Assembly: GCA_016199605.1 (NCBI GenBank)
Contig: JACQGJ010000089.1
Location: forward strand, 1-27,453
Length of the DNA stretch: 27,453 nt
Source: Armatimonadota bacterium
GTDB taxonomy: Bacteria; Armatimonadota; Abditibacteriia; CG2-30-59-28
Direction: 5' to 3'
The notes beneath the pieces were generated by a model. That model saw only the letters and a program-made list of their open reading frames with translations, made no database searches and was not told the origin of the DNA. The translations under genes were made by a program, and so were the position numbers. Below are positions 14,815 through 23,365 of the stretch, one piece after another (positions within the stretch are counted from its first letter, which is position 1; every line of letters starts with the position of its first letter).

Positions 14815-16002
14815 ATGAAAACACCACCTTTGAAACTCGCTATGCTTTCCATGCTTTTCGGCTTCGTAGGCGGCGGAGTGGGGAGCTATCTCGTAGTCGG
14901 ACATCTTCATCCCACAGGAATTCCTGTGATTGATCCGGGAGCACAGGTCTCCTCCTCGCAACCCGCTGTAGTTCAGAATCAGTCTGGAACGACAAAGGGG
15001 GATGACTTTGGCGGCCCCTCTGAGCAGGATGCGATAATTCGCGCGGCCGAGGCGGTAAACCCGACAGTGGTGAATATCGACGCCACACGGCTTGAACGTC
15101 AACGGCCATCCCGCCAGGATTGGTTTCGAGACTTCTTTCGGAAAGATCCTGGCTATTCCCCCACTCCCACGCAAGGCTCGGGATCGGGTTTCATCATCAA
15201 TCCAAATGGCTACGTTGTGACCAATGAGCACGTGGTTCGTGACGCGGACAAACTCATCGTCACCGTCGGGAAACAGAAACGCTACACCGCTCGTTTGGTG
15301 GGGACCGACTCTCGTACTGATGTTGCGGTGCTGAAGATCGAAGGAGCCCCTGACTTGCCTACCTCCCGGCTTGGAACCTCTCGCTCATTGCGGCCGGGTG
15401 AGTGGGTCATAGCGATCGGCAATCCCTTTCGCGAGTTCGCTCACACAGTAACAGTGGGAGTGGTCAGCGCCGTCGATCGCCCGGTCCAGATTCGAGAAAA
15501 GTCTTACAAGAATCTAATTCAAACGGACGCTGCCATCAACATGGGGAACAGCGGAGGACCGCTCGTTAACCTGAAAGGCCGCATCGTCGGAGTCAACACG
15601 GCCATCTTTTCTCCAACTGGCACTTCTGTGGGAATCGGTTTTGCGATCCCGATTGACAAGGTGAAGGAGATCCTTAACGACCTCATCCGGGAAGGGAAGG
15701 TCTCCCGACCTTTCGTGGGCGTCAAGGTCGTTGATGTTTCCGAAGGAGACCAGAAGAAGCTCCGTTTGCCAGATCGAAAGGGAGCACTCGTGACCGAGAT
15801 AATGGCAGGCGGGCCGGCTGAAAAGGCAGGACTTCGGGAGCAGGACGTTGTCGTTAGCTACAACGGCAGGTCGATCGAGTCCACCGACCAGTTCGTCGAG
15901 GAAATCCAGAAACTCAAGATCGGTGACACTCTTCGCCTGGGGATCCTCCGAGATGGGATGAAGCGTGCTCTCGTTGTGAAGCTGGCTGAGAGCAAGGAAT
16001 AG
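14815..16002 (+). CDS. S1C serine endoprotease with PDZ domain, DegP/HtrA type
   Basis: This is a periplasmic quality-control protease of 395 residues. An N-terminal signal anchor (about 8-32, LAMLSMLFGFVGGGVGSYLV) is followed by a low-complexity linker, the trypsin-like domain with the full triad H129 (TNEHVV), D159 (SRTDVAVLKI) and S246 (MGNSGGPL), and one PDZ domain (about 300-390, with PFVGVKVVDV and GPAEKAGLREQDVV). One PDZ domain and a retained anchor fit DegS- or HtrA-like members better than two-PDZ DegP. The ATG at 14815 is preferred, with a weak GGTGA 10 bases upstream. An in-frame TTG at 14746 would translate through the inverted repeat and is unlikely. The start lies only 27 bases beyond that repeat, so the transcript leader may be strongly folded. 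Its 3' end converges on groEL across a shared terminator. Confidence 0.95.
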   Translation: MKTPPLKLAMLSMLFGFVGGGVGSYLVVGHLHPTGIPVIDPGAQVSSSQPAVVQNQSGTTKGDDFGGPSEQDAIIRAAEAVNPTVVNIDATRLERQRPSRQDWFRDFFRKDPGYSPTPTQGSGSGFIINPNGYVVTNEHVVRDADKLIVTVGKQKRYTARLVGTDSRTDVAVLKIEGAPDLPTSRLGTSRSLRPGEWVIAIGNPFREFAHTVTVGVVSAVDRPVQIREKSYKNLIQTDAAINMGNSGGPLVNLKGRIVGVNTAIFSPTGTSVGIGFAIPIDKVKEILNDLIREGKVSRPFVGVKVVDVSEGDQKKLRLPDRKGALVTEIMAGGPAEKAGLREQDVVVSYNGRSIESTDQFVEEIQKLKIGDTLRLGILRDGMKRALVVKLAESKE

Positions 16003-16104
16003 CCCGACCCCTCACCGCCTTAGTCGTCCCCAGCTCTTTCGGCACGTTGGATTCGCCCCCGTCGACTCATGCGCACAGCTCGAGTCCACCACTCCCACAA
16101 GAAA

Positions 16105-16141
16105 GAAACTCCCCGCCGTGATTATATCGGCGGGGAGTTTC
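16105..16141. terminator. Bidirectional terminator-like hairpin between htrA and groEL
   Basis: GAAACTCCCCGCCG (16105-16118) and its exact reverse complement (16128-16141) form a 14-base-pair GC-rich stem with a 9-base loop, placed between convergent genes. On the minus strand it is followed by TTTCTT, a fair U-tract for groEL. On the plus strand the tail is T-rich but broken. Confidence 0.85.
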
Positions 16142-16184
16142 GTGTGGTTCTTATTCTTACTGCTGTGCCTTACGGGTAGCCTGA

Positions 16185-17819
16185 TTACATCCCGTAGTCA
16201 GGCGGCGGGTAACCTCCTCCGGGAGGTCCGCCGGCCGAAGCTTTCTCCGGCTTTTCGGCGATAATCGCTTCGGTCGTGAGCAACATGCTCGCGATGCTGG
16301 CTGCATTCTCCAAAGCGGAACGGGTCACCTTGACTGGGTCCACGATGCCGGCTTTCACGAGGTCAATATAGTCCTCTGCCAAAGCATCGAAGCCTGTGCC
16401 CTTCTTCAGTCCCTTCACTTTCTCGACAACAACGGAACCCTCGAGGCCTGCGTTGTTGGCGATCCAGCGGAGCGGCTCTTCCAGAGCGCGTCGCACAATG
16501 TTGACGCCGGTGACTTCATCGTCGTTTATCGTCTCGACCTTCGCGAGAGCGGGGATGACTTGCACCAGGGTGGTGCCGCCACCGGCGACGATGCCTTCTT
16601 CGACGGCTGCACGAGTCGCCGACAGGGCGTCCTCGAAGCGGTGCTTCTTCTCCTTCAGCTCGGTCTCGGTTGCCGCGCCCACGCTGATCTCGGCGACGCC
16701 CCCGGCCAACTTGGCGAGGCGCTCTTCGAGTTTCTCGCGGTCGTAGTCGGAATCGGTCTCTTCGATCTGCCGACGAATCTGATTGACGCGACCGGCAACG
16801 GCAGCTTTGGTCCCGCCACCTTCGATGATGGTCGTCTCTTCTTTCGCCACGATGATCTTCTTGGCGCGTCCCATCATGCTCAGGTCAACGTTCTCCAGCT
16901 TTATGCCGAGATCCTCGGATAGGAACTTGCCACCGGTCAGGATGGCAATGTCCTCAAGCATGGCTTTGCGGCGGTCGCCGAAACCAGGGGCCTTGACGGC
17001 CGTGACGTTGAGGATTCCACGGATCTTGTTGACGACCAGAGTTGCGAGGGCTTCTCCCTCAACGTCCTCTGAGATAATCAACAGCGGCTTGCCAGACTTG
17101 GCGATCTTCTCAAGCACGGGCACGAGATCGGCAACAGAGCTGATCTTCTTCTCGTGAAGGAGCAGGTAGCAATCCTCGAGCGTCGCCTCCATGCGCTCAG
17201 GGTCCGTCACGAAGTACGGCGACAGATACCCCTTGTCGAACTGCATTCCTTCGACAATCTCCACGGTGGTTCCGGTACTCTTCGATTCTTCGATGGTAAT
17301 GACCCCATCTTTGCCGACTTTGTCCATTGCCTCGGCAATGAAGTCGCCAATCGCCCGGTCGTTACCGGCGATCCCGCCAACATTGGCAATTGCCTCTTTA
17401 TCTTTGACCGCGATGGATAGCTTCTTGATTTCCTCAACCACGGTTGCGACGGCTTTCTCGATGCCCTTCTTGACCAGCATGGGGTTAGCGCCGGCGGCGA
17501 CGGACTTCATGCCCTCGCGCACCATGGCCTGAGCGAGCACGGTTGCTGTTGTGGTTCCGTCTCCAGCAACATCGTTGGTCTTGGAGGCAACCTCTTTCAC
17601 CAACTGTGCTCCCATGTTCTCAAAATGGTCATCCAACTCGATCTCTTTGGCTACAGTCACACCATCTTTGGTGATGGTGGGCGAGCCAAACTTCTTGTCG
17701 AGGATCACGTTGCGGCCTTTCGGTCCCAGCGTAGCCCGCACCGCTTCCGCGACGATGTTGACGCCACGCTCCAGCGAGCGTCGCGCATCTTCATCAAAGC
17801 GAAGTTCTTTCGCTGCCAT
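16185..17819 (-). CDS. groEL: Chaperonin GroEL (60 kDa)
   Basis: GroEL forms the double-ring folding chamber that works with GroES and ATP. The 544-residue sequence is standard over the equatorial, intermediate and apical domains: LGPKGRNVILDKKFGSPTITKDG near the N-terminus (residues 31-53), the ATP-site GDGTTTATVLAQ with catalytic D87, and GIVAGGGTTLVQ near the C-terminal ATP contact. The C-terminal tail reads SAGGPPGGGYPPPDYGM instead of the common GGM repeats that line the cavity floor, so the tail is Pro/Gly/Tyr-rich here. It lies 36 bases after groES, with AAGGAGGG ahead of the ATG, and ends at a strong hairpin terminator. Confidence 0.99.
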   Translation of the reverse strand: MAAKELRFDEDARRSLERGVNIVAEAVRATLGPKGRNVILDKKFGSPTITKDGVTVAKEIELDDHFENMGAQLVKEVASKTNDVAGDGTTTATVLAQAMVREGMKSVAAGANPMLVKKGIEKAVATVVEEIKKLSIAVKDKEAIANVGGIAGNDRAIGDFIAEAMDKVGKDGVITIEESKSTGTTVEIVEGMQFDKGYLSPYFVTDPERMEATLEDCYLLLHEKKISSVADLVPVLEKIAKSGKPLLIISEDVEGEALATLVVNKIRGILNVTAVKAPGFGDRRKAMLEDIAILTGGKFLSEDLGIKLENVDLSMMGRAKKIIVAKEETTIIEGGGTKAAVAGRVNQIRRQIEETDSDYDREKLEERLAKLAGGVAEISVGAATETELKEKKHRFEDALSATRAAVEEGIVAGGGTTLVQVIPALAKVETINDDEVTGVNIVRRALEEPLRWIANNAGLEGSVVVEKVKGLKKGTGFDALAEDYIDLVKAGIVDPVKVTRSALENAASIASMLLTTEAIIAEKPEKASAGGPPGGGYPPPDYGM

Positions 17820-17855
17820 TTTCAGTACCCTCCTTCTCTTGGGTTTGTATTTGTC

Positions 17856-18155
17856 TTATTTTACGCGTACTGCCAGAATTGAACTCTCATCCATGATGAG
17901 GTAGTCGGTACCGTCAACTGTCACTTCGGTTCCGCCGTATTTCGAGTAGATGACCATGTCACCCACCTTTACGGAAACCGGCGAGCGCTCGCCGTTGTCC
18001 AGGATTTTCCCTTCCCCGACGGCAACCACTTCACCTTCCTGCGGTCTCTCCTTCGCCGTGTCTGGAAGGACAATCCCTCCTGCGGTCTGCTCCTCCTCAC
18101 CCTTCGGGCGGACGAGGACTTTGTCGGCTAATGGTCGAAGTTTTGGTGCAGCCAT
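17856..18155 (-). CDS. groES: Co-chaperonin GroES (10 kDa)
   Basis: GroES caps the GroEL chamber. At 99 residues it has the normal length, with LRPLADKVLVRP at the N-terminus, the mobile loop (about 19-35, EEEQTAGGIVLPDTAKE) that contacts GroEL, and the closing YLIMDESSILAV strand. The ATG has AGGAGGTG upstream. It is the promoter-proximal gene of the groESL operon and sits behind a CIRCE operator, so expression is likely repressed by HrcA and induced by heat. hrcA itself is not in this window. Confidence 0.98.
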   Translation of the reverse strand: MAAPKLRPLADKVLVRPKGEEEQTAGGIVLPDTAKERPQEGEVVAVGEGKILDNGERSPVSVKVGDMVIYSKYGGTEVTVDGTDYLIMDESSILAVRVK

Positions 18156-18194
18156 GAATGTGCACCTCCTTTCAGTGGTAGTTGTGTTGTAGAA

Positions 18195-18221
18195 TTAGCA
18201 CTCTCAGGTCGCGAGTGCCAA
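18195..18221. promoter_or_regulatory. CIRCE operator (HrcA binding site) of groESL
   Basis: TTAGCACTC (18195-18203), a 9-base spacer and GAGTGCCAA (18213-18221) match the CIRCE consensus with one change, C for T in the second arm. It lies directly after the -10 box of the groES promoter on the minus strand and would cover the transcription start, the classic position for HrcA repression. Confidence 0.92.
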
Positions 18222-18222
18222 C

Positions 18223-18251
18223 ATTGTACGCACCTTAGGTTGTTCTGTCAA
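18223..18251 (-). promoter_or_regulatory. Sigma-70 promoter of groESL
   Basis: On the minus strand, TTGACA (18251-18246) and TACAAT (18228-18223) are exactly 17 bases apart, which is near consensus. The CIRCE operator begins one base further on, so a vegetative promoter under HrcA control fits better than a sigma-32 promoter. Confidence 0.85.
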
Positions 18252-18344
18252 CCCTTTTCCCCAAATCGCGCGAACAACGCATGGAGGCCACCACACAGCT
18301 TGCCAACTCGCGCTTTCTACGCTTCTCCATTATGGGTTCGTTGT

Positions 18345-18373
18345 TTGACGGTGGAGAGACGATGGGGTAAAAT
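18345..18373 (+). promoter_or_regulatory. Sigma-70 promoter for the glycosyltransferase-ileS operon
   Basis: TTGACG (18345-18350) and TAAAAT (18368-18373) are 17 bases apart. The predicted leader of about 125 bases contains a GC hairpin, GCCGGC (18399-18404), loop CGCA, GCCGGC (18409-18414). The whole 349-base gap 18156-18504 holds this promoter, the leader, and the groES promoter and CIRCE; no gene is convincing in it. Confidence 0.6.
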
Positions 18374-18504
18374 GACCGTGCTCGTCCTTAAAGGCGCCGC
18401 CGGCCGCAGCCGGCCCACGCCGAACGTCGAGGAATGCTGCGATTCACAATCAGCAACCCGACGAGGGGCGGGCTTCAAGTTTTGTAAAGGCTTCTGAAGC
18501 GTCC

Positions 18505-19362
18505 ATGGGCACGGAACTGATTGCTCCAGAGGAGAGACGAGAAGGCATCGATACCCCTGCGGTCGTTGCCGTAGCAGAAGAGGGTGGCCACAACCTGGGA
18601 GCGGACCCGTTTCCTGCGGTGACGGAGATTAGAGTCTACCTATCAATTGTCATTCCGGCTTACAACGAGGAAAAGCGGCTCCTGGCTACCCTGGCGCGGA
18701 TTCACGACTATATGTCTCGTAGGGATTTCTCCTTTGAGATCGTTGTTGTGGACGACGGGAGTAAGGACGACACCGTGGGAGTTGTGGAACGGTTTTCGGA
18801 GGAGCGCAGAGGCGTTCGCCTCCTGAGGAACGAGGAGAACCGTGGGAAAGGTCATTCCGTTCAGCACGGAGTCTTGGAATCGCGTGGGCGAGACGTCCTT
18901 TTTTCCGATGCGGATTTGTCGACCCCCATCGAAGAATGCGACCGACTGCTGCCCTACATCAGCTCGGGGCAATACGACATTGCCATCGGCTCCCGCGCCT
19001 TACCCGAGTCGAACCTTGAAGTCCGCCAACCGTTCTATCGAGAGTGGATGGGGCGGATGTTTAACAAGGTGGTACAGCGACTCGCTGTCCCGGGGATCTC
19101 GGACACTCAATGCGGCTTTAAGGCTTTCCGAGGAGAGGTAGCCCGTCGCCTTTTTCGCCTGCAGAAAGTGGAAGGTTTCGCTTTCGATGTTGAGCTTCTC
19201 TTCCTCGCCAGGAAGTATGGCTACACGATTCGCGAAGTTCCAGTCAGATGGATTAACTCACCCGACTCCCGTGTGAACGCCGTTCGCGACTCCTCGAGAA
19301 TGCTGCGCGAACTGGTGACGCTTCGTTGGAACGATTGGCGAGGGCTTTATGAGGAAACTTGA
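18505..19362 (+). CDS. Family 2 glycosyltransferase, dolichyl-phosphate glucosyltransferase-like
   Basis: This 285-residue GT-A enzyme has LSIVIPAYNEEKRL at the start of its fold (about 46-59), VVVDDGSKDDT, NRGKGHSVQHG and the metal-binding FSDADLSTP (DAD at 135-137). Farther on come IAIGSRAL, GISDTQCGFKAF and a C-terminal VPVRWINSPDSRVNAVRDS. This series of motifs is typical of bacterial relatives of Alg5/DPM1, which move a sugar from a nucleotide donor to a polyprenyl phosphate. The N-terminal 44 residues before the fold are poorly conserved in kind, and no good Shine-Dalgarno precedes the ATG, so the true start could be further in. The stop is 8 bases before the ileS ATG. No other cell-wall sugar genes are adjacent, so the acceptor is unknown. 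Confidence 0.88.
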   Translation: MGTELIAPEERREGIDTPAVVAVAEEGGHNLGADPFPAVTEIRVYLSIVIPAYNEEKRLLATLARIHDYMSRRDFSFEIVVVDDGSKDDTVGVVERFSEERRGVRLLRNEENRGKGHSVQHGVLESRGRDVLFSDADLSTPIEECDRLLPYISSGQYDIAIGSRALPESNLEVRQPFYREWMGRMFNKVVQRLAVPGISDTQCGFKAFRGEVARRLFRLQKVEGFAFDVELLFLARKYGYTIREVPVRWINSPDSRVNAVRDSSRMLRELVTLRWNDWRGLYEET

Positions 19363-19370
19363 GGAGGATC

Positions 19371-22300
19371 ATGTTCAAGCCGTTCGAAGGACAAGTTGAC
19401 TATCCCAAGCTTGAGCTCGAGATTCTGGGATTCTGGGAAGAGAACAGGATCTTTGATAAATTTGCTGACAAGAATCGGGGAAAACCACTTTGGTCCTTCA
19501 TCGATGGACCCATCACCGCGAATAACGCCATGGGGGTTCATCATGCCTGGGGTCGGACCTACAAGGATGTTTTCCAGCGCTTCAAGGCAATGCAGGGATA
19601 TGACTTGCGACTCCAGAACGGCTTCGATTGCCAAGGCTTGTGGGTTGAGGTCGAGGTGGAAAAGGACCTCGGGCTTGACAGCAAACGAGACATCATCGAG
19701 TACGGTCTTGAGAGGTTCAGCCGGGAGTGTCGCGCCCGTGTGGAGCGGTTTGCGGATCGGATCGTCCAGCAGTCAATCCGACTCGGCCAGTGGATGCGCT
19801 GGTACCAAAAAGACGGCTCTCCGGGATCGTACTTCACGTTCGACGATAACAACATAGAACATATCTGGTACTTCCTGAAGAAATGTCATGAGAACGGATG
19901 GCTGCATATTGGACATCGTGTGATGCCCTGGTGTTGGCGGTGCGGAACCAGCTTGAGCCAGCACGAGTTGGTCGACAGTTACCAGGAGCAGGTCGATCCC
20001 TCTGTCTACTTCAAATGCCCGATTGTGGAGCGTCCTGGGGAGAGTTTCCTTGTCTGGACAACCACCCCCTGGACTCTCACCAGTAACACTGCGTTAGCCG
20101 TGGCGCCTGAGATGGAATATGCGAAGGTCCGCGTGGGCAGCGAAGCTTTCTATGTCCTGGCCTCCAGGCTGCAGGCTGTGCTGGGGGAGTCGGTTGAAAT
20201 ACTGGGTACAGTCAAAGGAAGCTCCCTCCTCGGTCTTACGTATCGTGGCCCTTTTGAGGAACTCCCAACCCAGGCGAAGGCGAACCGCCGCACCGTTGCC
20301 TGGGAGATGATCTCCGCCGAGGAGGGTACGGGCATCGTCCACATTGCTCCCGGGTGCGGCGCCGAAGACTATGAGTTGAGCCAGTCTGAAAACCTCGCCG
20401 CCCTCGTTCCCCTTGATGACAACGGGTACTTTGTTGAGGGATTCGGGTGGCTTGAGGGCAAGCACGTACGGGAGAGCGCCGAGCCCATCCGCGAGGACTT
20501 ATACAGGAAGGGGGTCCTCTTCAAATGGGAAGGCTACACTCACCGATACCCGACATGCTGGCGCTGCAAAACACCCCTCGTTTTTCGGCTTGTCGACGAG
20601 TGGTTCATCTGCTGTGACGAGATCCGCGAACCGATGAAGCGGGAGGCTGCCAAGGTTCACTGGATTCCGGAGTATGGCGGACGGCTGATGCAGAACTGGC
20701 TCGACAACATGGGCGACTGGTGCATTTCCCGTCGTCGATTTTGGGGGCTTCCCCTGCCCTTCTACAACTGCGCGTGTGGCGAGCGAACCGTAGTAGGCTC
20801 TCTTCAGGAGTTGCGCAAGCTTGCCGAGGATTCCAAGGCTGTGGACGATCTTCCGGAGCTACATCGTCCCTGGATTGATGCGATCAAGATTCGCTGCCCG
20901 AAGTGCGCGGAATCGGTGGAGCGATGCCCGGAAGTCGGAGATTGCTGGCTTGATGCGGGCATCGTCCCTTACTCGACTCTGAACTATCTCCCCGACCATC
21001 TGGGCGTGGAACGCGCCCGACGCTCGATTCGATCGGACGAACCTGGCGATGCGTGGGTAGAATCCTTCCCCGCCCAATGGATTACCGAGATGCGGGAACA
21101 GATCCGCCTGTGGTTCTACTCAATGCTTTTCATGAGCGTGACGCTCGAAGGGTGCGCCCCTTATAAGACCGTCCTGACTTACGAGGAGATGCGGGACGAG
21201 AGCGGTGAGGCCTTCAGCAAAACGCAGGGAAACGCGATCTGGTTTGATGAAGCTGCTGAGAAGATGGGCGCCGATCCGATGCGCTGGCTTTATGCCGGAG
21301 CACCGCTCAGTCTCGTCTTCCGGTTTGGATATGGTCCTGCCGAGGAAGTCAAACGGCGGCTGTTAACTCTCTGGAACGTTTATTCGTTCTTCATTCTTTA
21401 CGCGAATGAAGACCACCCTCCGCTGTCTCTGCCGACCTCGGTCAACGGTGGTCCTATGCCTGACCTTCCTCTGACGCAAATGGATCGGTGGCTGCTCGCA
21501 CGGCTGCACTCAATGATCCGAGATGCCACCACGGCTTACGAGAGTTTCGACTCAGCAACCGTCACCCGTCTGGTGGAGACCTTCGTTGAGGAATTGTCCA
21601 CCTGGTACGTTCGGCGGAACAGGCGACGGTTTTGGAAAAGCGATAGCGACCTCGACAAACAAGCCGCCTATCAGACGCTCTATGAGGCGCTCACAGGTGT
21701 CGTTCGCGTGATCGCTCCGATTCTTCCCTTCACCTCGGAGGCAATGTACCAGAATCTGGTCAGATCGGTTCACCCTCAGGCTCCGGAAAGCGTACACCTG
21801 CTGCAATGGCACAAGGCTGATGAATTGCTTGTCGACCAGACGCTGCTCGACGAGATGGATGTTGTGTTGAAGGTTGTCACCATGGGACGCTCAGTGAGAA
21901 CGGACGCAAGGCTTCAGGTCCGGCAGCCCTTGGCGAAGATTCTGGTCAAACCGAAGGACCAGAGCCAGACTGCAATGCTTCAAAAACTCCAGGACCAGAT
22001 TCTTGAGGAGCTGAATGTGAAATCCTTGAGCGTTGTCAGCGACGCCCGGGAGCTGACCGAACATCGCATCAAGCCTAACTTCTCCAAGCTCGGCCCAAGG
22101 CTGGGGAAGCTGATGCCGCGAGTCAAGGCCGCCCTTGAGTCCGAAGATGCTTCCGTGCTTGCCTCCAGGATCCTTCGAGGTGAGTCCATCTCTCTTGACA
22201 TAGAGGGAGAGACGATTGACCTCAGGCCGGAGGAAGTGGAAATCGAATCCATCCCACGGCCCGGATTGGCAGTCATGGAGGAAGGCGGATACATCGTAGC

Positions 22301-22607
22301 GCTTGACACGAGAATCACCAAAGAACTTGAATTGGAGGGAATGGCTCGGAACCTGATTCGACACATTCAAAACCTTCGGAAGGAGTCCGGGTTTCGGGTT
22401 GCCGACAGAATCGTCACGGAATACTGTTTCCCGGCTACGACCGGCACAGATGGAAAGTGGGATGAGGTTCTTCGCCATCACGGCGAGTATATCAAGCAGG
22501 AAACGCTTTCGGTGAGCCTGGAGCCAGCCACTGACTCCCGCGAGGGAGCGACCATCACGATTTCCGGTCAGCCCCTGCTGCTTCATCTCACGAAGGCCGC
22601 AGCGTAG
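19371..22607 (+). CDS. ileS: Isoleucyl-tRNA synthetase, divergent lineage
   Basis: IleRS charges tRNA-Ile with isoleucine. The 1078-residue protein has the class I catalytic core, with the HIGH-equivalent block GVHHAWGRTYKD (about 55-66) and the KMSKS-equivalent GEAFSKTQGN (about 612-621). It also has an editing domain (about 185-370) with LVWTTTPWTLTSNTAL and GTGIVHIAPGCGAEDY, the GDWCISRRRFWGLPLPFYNC block, several CxxC zinc pairs (CWRCGT, CWRCKT), and an anticodon-binding half. HIGH has become HAWG and KMSKS has become AFSKT. Motifs of this general kind occur in a separate IleRS branch that I recall from Chloroflexi and some other phyla, so the enzyme is probably active. The start is ATG at 19371, because GAGGAGG lies just before it and overlaps the preceding stop; a TTG at 19359 is in frame but has no such site. 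Confidence 0.95.
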   Translation: MFKPFEGQVDYPKLELEILGFWEENRIFDKFADKNRGKPLWSFIDGPITANNAMGVHHAWGRTYKDVFQRFKAMQGYDLRLQNGFDCQGLWVEVEVEKDLGLDSKRDIIEYGLERFSRECRARVERFADRIVQQSIRLGQWMRWYQKDGSPGSYFTFDDNNIEHIWYFLKKCHENGWLHIGHRVMPWCWRCGTSLSQHELVDSYQEQVDPSVYFKCPIVERPGESFLVWTTTPWTLTSNTALAVAPEMEYAKVRVGSEAFYVLASRLQAVLGESVEILGTVKGSSLLGLTYRGPFEELPTQAKANRRTVAWEMISAEEGTGIVHIAPGCGAEDYELSQSENLAALVPLDDNGYFVEGFGWLEGKHVRESAEPIREDLYRKGVLFKWEGYTHRYPTCWRCKTPLVFRLVDEWFICCDEIREPMKREAAKVHWIPEYGGRLMQNWLDNMGDWCISRRRFWGLPLPFYNCACGERTVVGSLQELRKLAEDSKAVDDLPELHRPWIDAIKIRCPKCAESVERCPEVGDCWLDAGIVPYSTLNYLPDHLGVERARRSIRSDEPGDAWVESFPAQWITEMREQIRLWFYSMLFMSVTLEGCAPYKTVLTYEEMRDESGEAFSKTQGNAIWFDEAAEKMGADPMRWLYAGAPLSLVFRFGYGPAEEVKRRLLTLWNVYSFFILYANEDHPPLSLPTSVNGGPMPDLPLTQMDRWLLARLHSMIRDATTAYESFDSATVTRLVETFVEELSTWYVRRNRRRFWKSDSDLDKQAAYQTLYEALTGVVRVIAPILPFTSEAMYQNLVRSVHPQAPESVHLLQWHKADELLVDQTLLDEMDVVLKVVTMGRSVRTDARLQVRQPLAKILVKPKDQSQTAMLQKLQDQILEELNVKSLSVVSDARELTEHRIKPNFSKLGPRLGKLMPRVKAALESEDASVLASRILRGESISLDIEGETIDLRPEEVEIESIPRPGLAVMEEGGYIVALDTRITKELELEGMARNLIRHIQNLRKESGFRVADRIVTEYCFPATTGTDGKWDEVLRHHGEYIKQETLSVSLEPATDSREGATITISGQPLLLHLTKAAA

Positions 22608-22661
22608 CGCCCTGTTGCCTTGCGCGAAGCACTCTATCAAAACGGAAAGGATACGCGGCAC

Positions 22662-23252
22662 ATGGCAGCATTGAGAAGCCCGAAAACAACAATTGCGGCC
22701 GCAAAGAAGAAAGTCGGCATGACAAGCACGGACAGAACCTCCCAGGCGACCGCTAAACAGAGCAGTAGCCGCGAGCTGCAGCCCCGGTCGACTCCCCCAA
22801 CCAGAAAAGAGGTGACCAAGGCAGGCAACGTCCCTGCCGCTGCGGAGAAACGACCGACAGCCAGCGCCGCACGTTCGAGGTCCAGCGGCATTAATCTGAA
22901 GAAGTTCCTGGCGTTTCTGGAGGAGGAGCAGAATCGCCTCCACTTCGAATTGGAGAGGATCCAGGCTCGCACCGCTCGGAACGAGAAGTTCCTGGCATCT
23001 ACTGCCGGTACCTCGCAGTACGATGACCACATGGCCGACATCGCCTCAGAGGCCCAGGACCGGGAAATGGATATGGCCTCTCGTGACAACGCAGAGGACC
23101 TGCTGGAGCAGATCGCGGTCGCGTTCGAGAAGATCAAGAACGAGACCTACGGGCTGTGCGACGTCTGCGGGAAACCGATCAACAAAGCGCGTCTCGATGC
23201 TCTTCCCTATGCTGTTCTGTGCATCGATTGCCAGAGCCTCATCGAAGGCTAA
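22662..23252 (+). CDS. DksA/TraR-type C4 zinc-finger protein with basic N-terminal tail
   Basis: This 196-residue protein has two parts. Residues 1 to about 75 are a low-complexity tail rich in Lys, Arg, Ala, Ser and Thr. Residues about 77-196 are a DksA/TraR-like domain: a long helical hairpin (LKKFLAFLEEEQNRLHFEL, and DREMDMASRDNAEDLLEQI) followed by a four-cysteine finger with C166, C169, C187 and C190. DksA-type proteins enter the RNA polymerase secondary channel and alter initiation; many short relatives are uncharacterised. The ATG at 22662 has GGAAAGG about 11 bases upstream. An in-frame TTG at 22620 is less likely. Its place between ileS and lspA recurs in several phyla as far as I recall. 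The tail could bind nucleic acid, which is inference. Confidence 0.88.
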   Translation: MAALRSPKTTIAAAKKKVGMTSTDRTSQATAKQSSSRELQPRSTPPTRKEVTKAGNVPAAAEKRPTASAARSRSSGINLKKFLAFLEEEQNRLHFELERIQARTARNEKFLASTAGTSQYDDHMADIASEAQDREMDMASRDNAEDLLEQIAVAFEKIKNETYGLCDVCGKPINKARLDALPYAVLCIDCQSLIEG

Positions 23253-23365
23253 TGATCTCCGCATCCGACAAAATTCAGGATCCCCAGGACTCAGCCACGC
23301 TCTCACAATTGGACGGGCCCGCTGGAAAGAGTCCCTGCCGGCCGGTGCCGGCGATAGGAGAGGGT

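Noticed and set aside
18372..18497. Short open frame (about 41 codons) after the glycosyltransferase promoter
   Set aside because: Its ATG overlaps the -10 box and no Shine-Dalgarno precedes it; it reads through the GC hairpin and looks accidental.
21891..23030. 379-codon open frame on the minus strand opposite the ileS end and the zinc-finger gene
   Set aside because: It spans two well-supported genes and the gap between them on the other strand and shows no domain; it is a composition artefact.
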